From contig JAHFIC010000004.1 of NCBI GenBank assembly GCA_023246555.1, positions 1 through 39,343 on the forward strand: 39,343 nucleotides of DNA, read 5' to 3'. The DNA is from Candidatus Magasanikiibacteriota bacterium (GTDB lineage: Bacteria; Patescibacteriota; Patescibacteriia; Magasanikbacterales; UBA922). Below are positions 16,306 to 24,671 of the stretch, piece by piece. Below the pieces are notes generated by a model. The model saw nothing but the letters and a program-made list of their open reading frames with translations. It ran no database searches and was not told the origin of the DNA. The translations under genes were made by a program, and so were the position numbers. The stretch's first letter is position 1, and each line of letters starts with the position of its first letter.

Positions 16306-18366
16306 TCACGAATTCTTGTTATCTGCCGGATGCGCTTTTGCACCCAAAAACAGCCGATTGGCAAACTCCGGAAACCACGGAACGACAAACCGCAAAAAAA
16401 CACGGCTGACCGTAACGGCGGAGAATAGACTCATAAGCACCCCGATGGCAAGCGTAATCGCGAACCCTTTCACAAAGCTAATACCAAACCACAAGAGAAG
16501 ACTGCAGCTAATGAGCGTTGAAAGATGGCTGTCCCGAATGGAGGACCACGCACGTAAAAATCCTTCTTCCACCGCCGCCCGGAGACTTTTGCCACTTCGC
16601 AATTCTTCTTTCATGCGTTCAAAAATAAGAACATTCGCATCAACGGCAGCGCCAATAGAAAGAACAAAACCAGCAATGCCTGCCAAAGTGAGTGTAATGC
16701 CGAAGAGTTTAAATATGGCCAGGCTCACCGTGATATACACCAGAAGCGCAATCGCAGAAATCAACCCCGGCAAACGATAATACAGCACCATAAAAAGAAT
16801 CACCAGGAGAAAACCAGCGATGCCCGCATGCAAACTCTTGGTGATAGAATCCGCGCCAAGCGTAGCCCCGAGCGACTGCTGACCAATAAGCTCTACCGGC
16901 ACAGGCAGAGCGCCCGCATTCAAACGTTGCGTAAGGAGTCTTGCTTCAGCAATCGTGAAGTTCCCCGTAATGACTGCTTTACCCTCCGCAATTGCCTGCT
17001 GTACCGTAGGGATGCTAATTGGCTGTCCATCTAAGAAAATTGCAACTGGTTTCCCGACATTTCTTGTGGTAATTTCTTCAAACAACTTTCTCCCCTCTTC
17101 ATTGAATGTGAGGGACACCTGTACCGCGCCCGTCGTCGGATCTTGAACCACTTCAGAACGCGCCAACTGCTTCCCGGACAAACCGGTATTTTTCCATGGA
17201 TCGACAGGAGGGAGAAAATCAGCCTCACTTTTCGTGCGAACAAGAATGCGGGAGATATCGTATTCTTGTGGTGTCTCTTCGGCAGTTTTCCAAATAATGT
17301 GATATCCGAATTGCGTCTCAACTGGTCCGATAATTTCTCCGACTTTTGCTCCAAAAATTGCAGATTCAAATGTCGGTACCATGGCGCCTTTTGGGAAAAA
17401 TCCCAAATCACCGCTATTATCGCGATTGCTGGCATCCGCGGAATATTCTTTGGCCAACGCCGCGAAGGTGTCCGCATTCGCTTGCGTATATATTTCCTGT
17501 GCTTTGGCGAATGCCTCTTCTTTTGTGTATTTGGTATCCGTACAGCTTGTGGAACCAAGATAACAGATCAAGATGTGACTGGCGCGCACTTCGGAAGCAC
17601 CTGCCTTTTCCACCCCACGCTTGGCAATACTATAACCGTCGGCTGTCCGGATGAGGGTTGATGAGATCTGTTCTTCTTTGGCTGTTTTTGCCCATTCATA
17701 GAGAGCAGCAAACGGGGTGCTTTTACCGATGGAGCCTAAGAAGCCGCCATTGTTTTTGCTCTGCTCATCTTCAGATGATTCTTTTGCAACCGCGGCAAAA
17801 TCAGCCCCACCACGGACTTTTTTCAACAACTCTTTTCCTCGTTTTTCCGCGTCTTTGTTCATTGCATCAAGCTGTTGTTTTTCCTCTGCCGTAAGCTCGC
17901 GAGGTGGGTCGGTATTTCCTTCACGAAATTCCAAAATCGGTGTTTCACCAATCATGGCGATGGCCTCTGCCACATCTGAAACCCCCGGCAATTCAACAAT
18001 CAGTCGAAATTCATCGCCAACTTTTGTGTTTTGAATATTTGGCTCTCCAACACCAAGGCCATTGACCCGGCGATCAATAACGTCACGCACGCCCTCTACG
18101 GCCTGCGCGCGATCAGCCTCTGGAATATCCGAAACATCTGCCGCATATGAAAGTTGGGTTCCTCCTTGAAGATCAAGCCCAAGACGAAAATTCTTTTCCG
18201 GAATGTGCGGCAATCCTAAAGCCACGGATTGATTAATAAGATCAATCGCTCGGTTGGTATACCCGGGAGCAACAAACATTCCGGCAATGATCAGGAGACC
18301 AAAAACACCGGCAATCCCCCATCGGATTTTCGCGCGTAATTTCGATGCAACCTCAACCCTCGGCAT
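16306..18366 (-). CDS. secD: Protein translocase subunit SecD with inserted parvulin (PPIase) domain(s)
   Basis: Residues 1-150 hold the first membrane helix and D1 motif (FRLGLDLQGGTQLSY). The SecD porter/head segment resumes near 415-500, and the C-terminal five-helix RND part carries IGAAVDANVLIFERMKEE. Between them sit about 200 extra residues. Residues 165-255 look like a degenerate parvulin (GGADFAAVAKESSED, NNGGFLGSIGK). Residues 256-365 are a full PpiC-type rotamase (RASHILICY, SGDLGFFPKGAMVPTFE, FGYHIIWK). Parvulins isomerise prolyl bonds of exported proteins. Placing one in SecD's extracytoplasmic domain would put the foldase at the channel exit. It follows the nudix gene by 45 nt and precedes secF by 9 nt. 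Confidence 0.95.
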   Translation of the reverse strand: MPRVEVASKLRAKIRWGIAGVFGLLIIAGMFVAPGYTNRAIDLINQSVALGLPHIPEKNFRLGLDLQGGTQLSYAADVSDIPEADRAQAVEGVRDVIDRRVNGLGVGEPNIQNTKVGDEFRLIVELPGVSDVAEAIAMIGETPILEFREGNTDPPRELTAEEKQQLDAMNKDAEKRGKELLKKVRGGADFAAVAKESSEDEQSKNNGGFLGSIGKSTPFAALYEWAKTAKEEQISSTLIRTADGYSIAKRGVEKAGASEVRASHILICYLGSTSCTDTKYTKEEAFAKAQEIYTQANADTFAALAKEYSADASNRDNSGDLGFFPKGAMVPTFESAIFGAKVGEIIGPVETQFGYHIIWKTAEETPQEYDISRILVRTKSEADFLPPVDPWKNTGLSGKQLARSEVVQDPTTGAVQVSLTFNEEGRKLFEEITTRNVGKPVAIFLDGQPISIPTVQQAIAEGKAVITGNFTIAEARLLTQRLNAGALPVPVELIGQQSLGATLGADSITKSLHAGIAGFLLVILFMVLYYRLPGLISAIALLVYITVSLAIFKLFGITLTLAGIAGFVLSIGAAVDANVLIFERMKEELRSGKSLRAAVEEGFLRAWSSIRDSHLSTLISCSLLLWFGISFVKGFAITLAIGVLMSLFSAVTVSRVFLRFVVPWFPEFANRLFLGAKAHPADNKNS

Positions 18367-18411
18367 ACAAATAATTTCAAAGCAAAGTGGAATTATTGTA
18401 CGATAGTGTGT

Positions 18412-18873
18412 TTAATCCGTCAAGGACGGCCTATCCCAGTAGTGCCGGCCATGTCGATAGGCATCAATTTTCAATTGTGCCGGGCCAAACAGCGGATCCG
18501 GAAGCGCATTGATGTCATACCATTGCCAACCACAAATTTTCTCCGGTTCAAGATTCTGCGGCTCTCCAAAAGCCCAGTCCGCGACAATGCCGATATCCAC
18601 ATAGTGCTTCGGCGCGTACCAATCGAGGTTTGCAAGCGACAGAAAACGAATGTTCTTGATTTCGACGCCGCACTCTTCGCGTGTTTCCCGCCTTGCGCAA
18701 TCCTCAAATGATTCCATGTATTCCAGATGCCCGCCCGGAAAGGAATAATCGCCCGCGCCGTGCGAACCGATTCTTCGGCCAACCAAAATTTTTTTATCTT
18801 TAAAAATAAGGACGCCGATGCCGACTCGGGGATATTTCTGAACTTCAATATTTGGAGATACATTATTGTCCAT
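18412..18873 (-). CDS. NUDIX hydrolase (MutT-like)
   Basis: The 153-residue protein opens with [20 protein letters not shown] and carries a complete Nudix box ([17 protein letters not shown], then TREECGVE). It has the Trp/Tyr-rich C-terminal half of the NTP pyrophosphohydrolase group. Such enzymes hydrolyse nucleoside diphosphates linked to another moiety, commonly oxidised or non-canonical dNTPs; the substrate is not readable here. The ATG at 18873 overlaps the end of secA by 11 nt, indicating translational coupling. The longer frame to 18972 lies entirely inside secA and adds nothing family-like. Its position between secA and secD looks like operon convenience rather than a role in export. 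Confidence 0.9.
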   Translation of the reverse strand: MDNNVSPNIEVQKYPRVGIGVLIFKDKKILVGRRIGSHGAGDYSFPGGHLEYMESFEDCARRETREECGVEIKNIRFLSLANLDWYAPKHYVDIGIVADWAFGEPQNLEPEKICGWQWYDINALPDPLFGPAQLKIDAYRHGRHYWDRPSLTD

Positions 18874-21631
18874 GACACTTCTTATATTTCTTTCCGCTAC
18901 CGCAAGGACACGGGTCATTGCGACCGACTTTCGCGGCTCCCCCATGGCCGGTATTCGCTTGGGAGTGTTCACCGCCCATTTCTTTTTCCGCGCCTTGAAG
19001 TGTCAGCCGATCGGAGGCCATGATCGTTGGCGCTAGCTGAAACCCGATACCGATTTTAAAGAATGAGTAAACGATCTCTTTTTGAATACTCGCCTGCAAT
19101 TCTTGAAACAGCTGATAGGTTTCCTTTTTATACTCGACCAATGGGTCTCGCTGGCCATACCCGCGCAGTCCAATACCGGTTCTCAAATAATCAATCGCAA
19201 GCAGATGATCCACCCAAAGCGTATCGATCGCGCGCAGGAGAACACCTTTTTCCACTTCACGCATAAGGCTTTGGTCTGGTATTTTCCCCTCAATCCGGGC
19301 ATACTCTTCTTTCGCCCGATCAAAGAGGTAGACAGAAAGCGCTTCCCGCGCAAGAACTTCATCGAGTTTTCCATTCTGCACCGGCGTCATGGCCGACAAT
19401 TTTTCTTCGTCTTCTGCCGACAATGGAAAAATGGTTTTTGTTGTTTCAATTATTTCTCGCATATTCCAACCACGCTCATGAGAGACTTCGGCAGCTGGAG
19501 ATTTTGACATTTCGAAAGTATCTGTTGTTGGATTTGTATGAAAAGAAACGACAAATTCGATCTCTTGTTCTATCAACTCAAGGATCATGTCTTTTGTTTT
19601 TTCAGATTCTAAAATATCGCGGCGGCGCTTATAGATGACTTGGCGATGTTTGTTCAAAACGTCATCGTACTCAAGCAAATGCTTTCGCATGTCAAAATGA
19701 TGACTTTCCACTTTTTTCTGCGCCGTTTCGAGGAGTTTCGTGATCATGCCCTGCTCGATTGGCATATCATCCGGCACATTGAGCCGGGTCATGACATTCT
19801 TCAATCGGTCGCCGGCAAAAATACGCATCAGATCATCGTCGGTCGAAACAAGAAATTGTGTCTCACCGGGGTCACCCTGACGCGCCGATCGCCCGCGAAG
19901 CTGGTTGTCGATACGGCGAGACTCATGCCGTTCGGTGCCGAGCACAAAAAGCCCTCCGGCCCCGATAACGGTCTCGACATCGGTGGACTCTCCCGGAACG
20001 CCGCCCAATTTAATATCCACGCCGCGACCCGCCATGTTCGTGGCCAGCGTCACCGCTCCGGGCCGTCCGGCTTGGGCAATAATTTCACCCTCGCGCTCAT
20101 GATTTTTTGCATTCAAAATTTCATGCGTAATTCCATTCGCGGTGAGATATTCCGAAAGCGCTTCATTCTTTTCCACCGAAATGGTGCCAATAAGGATTGG
20201 TTGTTTCTTTTCTTGGCATTCCTTCACGCGATCAATAATTGCTTTGTACTTGCCGAGTTCTGTTTTGTAAATCCGATCATTATGATCGGTGCGGCAGTCG
20301 GCTTTATTTGTTGGGATAACCACCACCTCAAGATTGTATATTTTCCCAAATTCCTCGGCTTCCGTGACCGCCGTCCCGGTCATGCCGGCGAGTTTTCCAT
20401 ACATGCGGAACAAATTTTGAAACGTAATCGTTGCCAAAGTCTGGCTTTCGCGCTGAATCGGTAAATGCTCTTTGGCTTCAATCGCTTGATGCAACCCTTC
20501 AGAATACCGGCGCCCCGGCATTTTCCGGCCGGTAAACTCATCGATAATAACAATTTCTTCTCCGTCAACCACATACTCGCGATCGCGCGTAAAAAGGACT
20601 TCGGCCTTAAGCGCTTGTTCAATATGGTGAACGAGCCCAATACCGCCTTCCACGTATAAATTCTCCATGCCAAGCCAACTCTCAAATTTTGCAATCCCAG
20701 CATCGGTGAGCGTCGCCGCGCGCAATTTTTCATCAACATTGTAATCATCGTTTTCTTTCAGTTGTTTGACGAGCGATGCGAACCGATAGTACTGATCGGT
20801 CGCCTTTTCGGCCGCCGCGGAAATAATCAAAGGCGTGCGCGCTTCATCGATGAGAATGGAATCGATTTCATCGACAATCGCATATGGCATCTCGGTTCCT
20901 GGCCGCATGACCATATCGCCCAAACGCTGAACCATGTTGTCACGAAGATAATCAAAACCGAACTCATTGTTCGTGCCGTAGGTGATATCGCATCGATACG
21001 CCTCTTGCCGAGAGCAAGGACGGAGATACTCGTATTCCACCTTGAAGCCACCAAGCGTATCGCGCTCAATATCAAGAGCGCTGCCTTCGGCTCTCGACTC
21101 AACGCCGTTTGCTGATTGCTGACTGCTCATAGCCGCATCGTACACATAACTCACCCGCTGATTTTGTATGATTCCCACGGTCAGTCCAAGCGCGTCATAA
21201 ATCTGGCCCATCCAGACCGCATCACGACGAGCCAGATAATCATTGACCGTGACCACATGGACGCCCTTGCCCGTGAGCGCGTTCAAATACGCCGGGAGCG
21301 TTGCGACCAATGTTTTCCCTTCACCAGTGCGCATTTCAGCAATTTTCCCCTGGTGCAATACGATGCCGCCCAGAAGCTGGACATCGAAATGGCGCATGCC
21401 GGTAACGCGGTGAGACACTTCACGGACGATGGCAAAGGCATCGGGTAACATGTCGTCGAGTGTTTTTCCGTTCTTGAGCGCGTCTTTTAATTCCTGCGTT
21501 TTGGCCTTGAGCGCTTCATCAGAAAAAATTTTGTAGGCCGATTCAAGACGGTTAATCTCATCCACGATCGGCTGTAATCCTCGGAGAAACTTTGCGTTTG
21601 GGTCGCCGAAAATCTTGGTAATGAGGGACAT
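18863..21631 (-). CDS. secA: Preprotein translocase ATPase SecA
   Basis: SecA drives unfolded proteins through SecYEG. The 922-residue protein (ATG at 21631, [17 protein letters not shown]) has Walker A ([17 protein letters not shown]), a DEID-type Walker B ([16 protein letters not shown]), the preprotein cross-linking domain, NBD2 with [14 protein letters not shown] and [16 protein letters not shown], and the helical scaffold. It ends in an SEC-C zinc tail ([16 protein letters not shown]). An insertion of about 35 residues after ILGIIQNQ-like sequence (YVYDAAMSS...[18 protein letters not shown]) is partly made by a heptad DNA repeat. It has a strong promoter 22-50 nt upstream and leads the secA-nudix-secD-secF operon. 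An in-frame start at 21649 is less likely. Confidence 0.97.
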   Translation of the reverse strand: MSLITKIFGDPNAKFLRGLQPIVDEINRLESAYKIFSDEALKAKTQELKDALKNGKTLDDMLPDAFAIVREVSHRVTGMRHFDVQLLGGIVLHQGKIAEMRTGEGKTLVATLPAYLNALTGKGVHVVTVNDYLARRDAVWMGQIYDALGLTVGIIQNQRVSYVYDAAMSSQQSANGVESRAEGSALDIERDTLGGFKVEYEYLRPCSRQEAYRCDITYGTNNEFGFDYLRDNMVQRLGDMVMRPGTEMPYAIVDEIDSILIDEARTPLIISAAAEKATDQYYRFASLVKQLKENDDYNVDEKLRAATLTDAGIAKFESWLGMENLYVEGGIGLVHHIEQALKAEVLFTRDREYVVDGEEIVIIDEFTGRKMPGRRYSEGLHQAIEAKEHLPIQRESQTLATITFQNLFRMYGKLAGMTGTAVTEAEEFGKIYNLEVVVIPTNKADCRTDHNDRIYKTELGKYKAIIDRVKECQEKKQPILIGTISVEKNEALSEYLTANGITHEILNAKNHEREGEIIAQAGRPGAVTLATNMAGRGVDIKLGGVPGESTDVETVIGAGGLFVLGTERHESRRIDNQLRGRSARQGDPGETQFLVSTDDDLMRIFAGDRLKNVMTRLNVPDDMPIEQGMITKLLETAQKKVESHHFDMRKHLLEYDDVLNKHRQVIYKRRRDILESEKTKDMILELIEQEIEFVVSFHTNPTTDTFEMSKSPAAEVSHERGWNMREIIETTKTIFPLSAEDEEKLSAMTPVQNGKLDEVLAREALSVYLFDRAKEEYARIEGKIPDQSLMREVEKGVLLRAIDTLWVDHLLAIDYLRTGIGLRGYGQRDPLVEYKKETYQLFQELQASIQKEIVYSFFKIGIGFQLAPTIMASDRLTLQGAEKEMGGEHSQANTGHGGAAKVGRNDPCPCGSGKKYKKCHGQ
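21104..21138. repeat. Five 7-nt degenerate repeats inside secA
   Basis: GCCGTTT, GCTGATT, GCTGACT, GCTCATA and GCCGCAT follow in register, encoding the [11 protein letters not shown]-like insertion in the SecA nucleotide-binding domain. Confidence 0.75.
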
Positions 21632-21652
21632 AAAAATATATACGACCACTCA

Positions 21653-21681
21653 ACAATAGCAATTTTTCGGACGCTTGACAA
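21653..21681 (-). promoter_or_regulatory. secA operon promoter
   Basis: Minus strand TTGTCA (21676-21681), exactly 17 nt, TATTGT (21653-21658). Transcription would start about 15 nt before the secA ATG. Its -35 overlaps the -35 of the divergent promoter by 5 nt. Confidence 0.75.
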
Positions 21682-21703
21682 CCCCCAAAAGGTGTTATAG
21701 GAT
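21675..21703 (+). promoter_or_regulatory. Promoter for the 58-aa membrane protein
   Basis: Plus strand perfect TTGACA (21675-21680), 17 nt, TAGGAT (21698-21703). It shares its -35 with the secA promoter on the other strand. The start near 21710 implies a leader of about 185 nt. Confidence 0.65.
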
Positions 21704-21714
21704 TATTCATCCCT

Positions 21715-21893
21715 TCCCGACTGAAGGGCGCAGTGATACTTCACTGGACATGTTCTTTTACACGAAAGATTGGACGAGCGTCTGGTTACCATAGGGAACA
21801 ATGGTCGCCGTCATGCTCGTCTGATCCTCGCTACAACTCACTTTCCTCACCCGCCGTATGCCGGCAGGTGAGCTACCCTTGAGGAGGGTAAAA
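21715..21893 (+). promoter_or_regulatory. Structured 5' leader with SD-sequestering hairpin
   Basis: This long untranslated region holds several inverted repeats: CCCTT/AAGGG near 21711-21728, AGTGA/TCACT near 21732-21745, and CTCACC-C-GCCG / CGGC-A-GGTGAG at 21846-21872. A last stem ACCCT/AGGGT at 21875-21889 holds the SD (GAGGAGGG, 21881-21888) in its loop and 3' arm. A regulatory RNA (riboswitch, thermometer or protein-binding leader) is possible. I match it to no known class. Confidence 0.45.
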
Positions 21894-21894
21894 C

Positions 21895-22071
21895 ATGAGG
21901 AATCTCTTGCTGCTCGCCGGGGTCTTGGATCTCTTTTTTCTGTTGCTCCTGACCGGAGCAACCAACGGGTGGGCGGGGTTGCTGACCAACGCCCTCGCGT
22001 GGTCAATTTTCCTGACCAAGGTCGGCCAAATCTCGCTGATCGCGTGGGCGATGAAAAAGAGGGTCGAATAG
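21895..22071 (+). CDS. Small hydrophobic membrane protein (58 aa)
   Basis: An ATG 6 nt after a very strong SD (GAGGAGGG) opens a 58-residue frame ending in TAG. It has an N-terminal helix (LLLLAGVLDLFFLLLLTGAT), a short NGWAG loop, and a second amphipathic to hydrophobic segment (TNALAWSIFLTKVGQISLIA), ending in basic KKRVE. It is probably a two-helix inner-membrane peptide with both termini in the cytoplasm. I know no family. It has its own promoter, leader and terminator, an independent unit inserted between secA and the HAD gene. The G+C-rich sequence and strong SD contrast with neighbouring housekeeping genes. Confidence 0.65.
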   Translation: MRNLLLLAGVLDLFFLLLLTGATNGWAGLLTNALAWSIFLTKVGQISLIAWAMKKRVE

Positions 22072-22099
22072 ACCTAACCCGCACAACCATCGGCCACTG

Positions 22100-22138
22100 G
22101 CCCGTCTCGACACCTCGTCGGGGCGGGCTCGTTTTTTG
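22100..22138 (+). terminator. Terminator after the 58-aa gene
   Basis: A GC-rich hairpin (GCCCG with CGGGC, inner CGA/TCG pairing) is followed by TCGTTTTTTG. It ends just before the HAD gene promoter at 22141. Confidence 0.75.
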
Positions 22139-22140
22139 TA

Positions 22141-22169
22141 TTGACCAAACACACATAAGCTGATATAAG
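22141..22169 (+). promoter_or_regulatory. Promoter of the HAD gene
   Basis: TTGACC (22141-22146), 17-nt spacer, TATAAG (22164-22169). Predicted start is about 14 nt before the ATG, so the leader holds little more than the SD (GGAGGA). Confidence 0.75.
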
Positions 22170-22189
22170 AATTACGGAGGAACTACAAA

Positions 22190-22846
22190 ATGGAATTCCG
22201 CTGTGTGATCTTTGACGCTGGACAGGTTCTGGTAAACTTCCGGAACGACCGATTGCTTCAGGCCCTTGCCGAAAAAAGCGAAGCCGAGCCGACAAGAGGT
22301 ACTCCGGCGTACCTCGACTATCTACTGTTCGAAGCGCCGGAGGCTCTGGTCAAACCATTCGAACGAGGCGAATGGACAAGCACGCAGTTCTTCCAGATCG
22401 TGCGAGCGGCCATCAACGCCCCGTCCCTCACGGAAGATGAATTCTTCCGCATCTGGAACGATATCTTTCTCCCGAACCTCGGCATCGACACGGTGCTCGA
22501 CCGGATTCAGAAGGGTGTCCGGAAGATGATTCTCTCCAACACCAACCCGCTTCACTGGGGAGAGGTGAAACGAGGCCAGGAGGCCCTGCTCAAACATTTC
22601 CCGGACGATGCCCAAATTCTCTCGTATCGAGAGAAAGCGAGGAAACCGGAAGAAAAAATCTTCCGCGCCGCTCTCGAGCGCGCCGACGTGGCGCCGGGGC
22701 GAATCGTCTACGTCGACGATCGCCAAGAAAATCTCGACACCTTCGTCGAATTCGGCGTACACGGAATCCGCTATGACTGTCGCACGGACAATGCGCGGGT
22801 GCTCGCAAGCCAACTCGAAGAGCTCAACGTGATCGCGACATTCTAA
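22190..22846 (+). CDS. HAD-family phosphatase (HAD-IA, YihX-like)
   Basis: The 218-residue enzyme has the four HAD motifs: the nucleophile CVIFDAGQVLVNF (Asp with Gly at +2, as in YihX-type sugar-phosphate phosphatases), motif II MILSNTNPLHW, the motif III Lys in EKARKPEEKIF, and motif IV IVYVDDRQENLDTF. An alpha-helical cap lies between motifs I and II. It removes phosphate from small metabolites in the cytoplasm; the substrate is unknown. A clear SD (ACGGAGGA) lies 8 nt before the ATG. The gene has its own promoter and a terminator at 22877-22917, so it is a single-gene unit, with visibly higher G+C than neighbouring genes. Confidence 0.88.
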   Translation: MEFRCVIFDAGQVLVNFRNDRLLQALAEKSEAEPTRGTPAYLDYLLFEAPEALVKPFERGEWTSTQFFQIVRAAINAPSLTEDEFFRIWNDIFLPNLGIDTVLDRIQKGVRKMILSNTNPLHWGEVKRGQEALLKHFPDDAQILSYREKARKPEEKIFRAALERADVAPGRIVYVDDRQENLDTFVEFGVHGIRYDCRTDNARVLASQLEELNVIATF

Positions 22847-22876
22847 AATAAGATTCAGAACAGACCCGCCAACCAA

Positions 22877-22917
22877 AAGCCCGCCCGAGGAGACTCGCGA
22901 CGGGCTTCATTTTTTTT
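22877..22917. terminator. Bidirectional intrinsic terminator between HAD gene and hpf
   Basis: Stem AAGCCCG/CGGGCTT (22877-22883 with 22901-22907) is followed by CATTTTTTTT on the plus strand. On the minus strand it is followed by TTTTGGTT, so it can serve the convergent hpf operon too. Confidence 0.85.
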
Positions 22918-22921
22918 AAAC

Positions 22922-23269
22922 TTACTCTTCTTGGTATTCTTTTTGGGCTCGAATGCCCTTTTTGTCCTTTGTGCGCATTTTTTCTTTCCGCTTTTCGAGA
23001 TCCACTTTCAGGTGATCTTTCACCTTATCAATCGCTTTATAGAGATCCTCCGAATCCTTCTCTACGCGAACCAACTCCCCGGGCACATGCAGATTTACTT
23101 CCGCATAAAAAATCTTGCCCTTATTGTGATGATGCGAACGCAGGCCGATGTCAATATCCGCTTGCCGGATATTGTCGAAAAACTTCGTGAGTCCGCTGAT
23201 TTTTTCTTCCGCGTACTGTTTGATTGCTGTGGTGAGTTCAATCCCCGTACCGTGGATGTTGATGATCAT
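22922..23269 (-). CDS. hpf: Ribosome hibernation promoting factor (HPF/RaiA family, short form)
   Basis: HPF binds the 30S decoding region of idle ribosomes. The 115-residue protein starts MIINIHGTGIELTTAIKQYA, continues with EEKISGLTKFFDN, and contains the conserved YAEVNLHVPGELVRVEKDSEDLYKAID segment with a basic KRKEKMRTKDKK tail. It lacks the C-terminal dimerisation domain of long HPF, so it corresponds to the short RaiA/HPF form. The ATG at 23269 was preferred to the TTG at 23275. It is the last gene of murB-461aa-hpf, 11 nt after the unknown gene, and ends at a bidirectional terminator. Confidence 0.92.
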   Translation of the reverse strand: MIINIHGTGIELTTAIKQYAEEKISGLTKFFDNIRQADIDIGLRSHHHNKGKIFYAEVNLHVPGELVRVEKDSEDLYKAIDKVKDHLKVDLEKRKEKMRTKDKKGIRAQKEYQEE

Positions 23270-23280
23270 ACGCAAAAAAA

Positions 23281-24666
23281 TTATGATGTTTGTCGTTCAC
23301 GAATAAGCTGTTCTATCTTGGCAAGCGTCTTTTCCTCCTCATCACCTCCAACGAGCACCTCATCGATTTGTCTTTTCAATTCGCCGCTTGGATCGCTTTC
23401 TTGAAGAATCGAATCAACTGAAACGTGCTGGGTCTTGCCGAACAATTTTCTCACCAACTTCCCTAATCGATTCTCATCAACCAATGTTTCAATCCTTAAA
23501 GAAATTCTTTCGGGTGGAACGTCGGATTGTCCGACAAAATCCGTTCTTTCTGCAGGAGTAAGCGATGCGAGAAAATCCCTTTTTGTATCCCGCAAAACTT
23601 GATTCTTTGCCGCAGCTAATTCTCCCTTTCCCACGGCTCTGTTTCCACCACGTACACGCAAACCTTGCATAGCAGTGATAAATGAATCACTGGCCACTTG
23701 CGGCAATGTGAGATACTTGGCACTCTTTGTGTCAATCCCTGTTAAAACAAAAACACGAAGCGGAATAATTTTCCCTCTTTCATTTTCAGGATAAATACGA
23801 ACGACCCGTTTTGCTTGCTCAACTTTTCGTTCTGAAGGAGCTTCTCCTTCTCGCAATAGACGAAGTCCTGAAACATCGCCTCGCACAAAACGATCTTTTG
23901 CACTTTCTTTTCTCGGCAGAGTTACCTTCAATTCCTTAACGCCGAAATCCATTTGTAACTTTTGTGGATCATCGTGATACAAACGCCCCATGGCGTGTAT
24001 ATGCTCAGACAAACGGTCTGGGTTGTGCGCTGGAATCCCTTGATAGATAAGATCGTCTGAGATTATTTTCATCTGTGTATCGATAGCGTCATCATGAGTA
24101 TCAGGGAACCGCTCAGGTTGGGGATCCGCAAGACTCTCGGCTGCCATGCGCGCGTGAATCATTTCTCTTTTCAATTGGGGCAATACCTCTTTTGGCCAAC
24201 CAGCAATCGTGCCTTTTTCTTGCAGCTCGATCAATTTCTCTTGATCAAGTCGTGCACCAAGAATTCCAAAAAGTCTGTCTTGATTTTCTGTGTCAGTTTC
24301 TTCAAGTGCTATTCGAAACATCCCTTTGAGAATACTTCGAACGCCATCAAAAGTAAGATCGTTCGATGTTGACCCAAAAAGCCGCGCCATTCCTTCAAAG
24401 GAATACAAGCGCTGTAATATGTGGCCTGACCGTGTATAGATATCACGCAAAGCAGTGTTGGCGTCTTCGAGCGATATTTGTTGAGAATTACACTGCTCAA
24501 AGATACGACGAATTTCAGATTTTGTGGCTTCAATACTACGACGAACTTCCACCGCTGGTTCAGGAATATTAAAAAGCTCTTGTTTTTCAGTACTCGGTGC
24601 CGTGGCTCTTTTTTGTTCTCCTGATATGGCAAGAATTTTTTCCATGTCCTCACCGCGTTCATTCAT
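23281..24666 (-). CDS. Conserved-looking protein of unknown function (461 aa)
   Basis: The frame starts 5 nt after murB (ATG 24666; a second ATG at 24645 follows GAGG too closely to be clearly better). It is soluble with no signal peptide, rich in charged helices, with a long N-terminal helical region (about 40-200). A basic middle portion (about 255-300, PRKESAKDRFVRGDVSG) and a beta-containing part (GKIIPLRVFVLTGID) follow. The C-terminal half is again helical and includes RVRGGNRAVGKGELAAAKNQ. I recognise no domain and no catalytic motif. Its place in murB-x-hpf suggests nothing specific. Confidence 0.7.
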   Translation of the reverse strand: MNERGEDMEKILAISGEQKRATAPSTEKQELFNIPEPAVEVRRSIEATKSEIRRIFEQCNSQQISLEDANTALRDIYTRSGHILQRLYSFEGMARLFGSTSNDLTFDGVRSILKGMFRIALEETDTENQDRLFGILGARLDQEKLIELQEKGTIAGWPKEVLPQLKREMIHARMAAESLADPQPERFPDTHDDAIDTQMKIISDDLIYQGIPAHNPDRLSEHIHAMGRLYHDDPQKLQMDFGVKELKVTLPRKESAKDRFVRGDVSGLRLLREGEAPSERKVEQAKRVVRIYPENERGKIIPLRVFVLTGIDTKSAKYLTLPQVASDSFITAMQGLRVRGGNRAVGKGELAAAKNQVLRDTKRDFLASLTPAERTDFVGQSDVPPERISLRIETLVDENRLGKLVRKLFGKTQHVSVDSILQESDPSGELKRQIDEVLVGGDEEEKTLAKIEQLIRERQTS

Positions 24667-24671
24667 AGTAT

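Noticed and set aside
19640-20464. 274-codon plus-strand open frame opposite secA
   Set aside because: It is antisense to strongly conserved SecA sequence, with no recognisable domain; a shadow frame.
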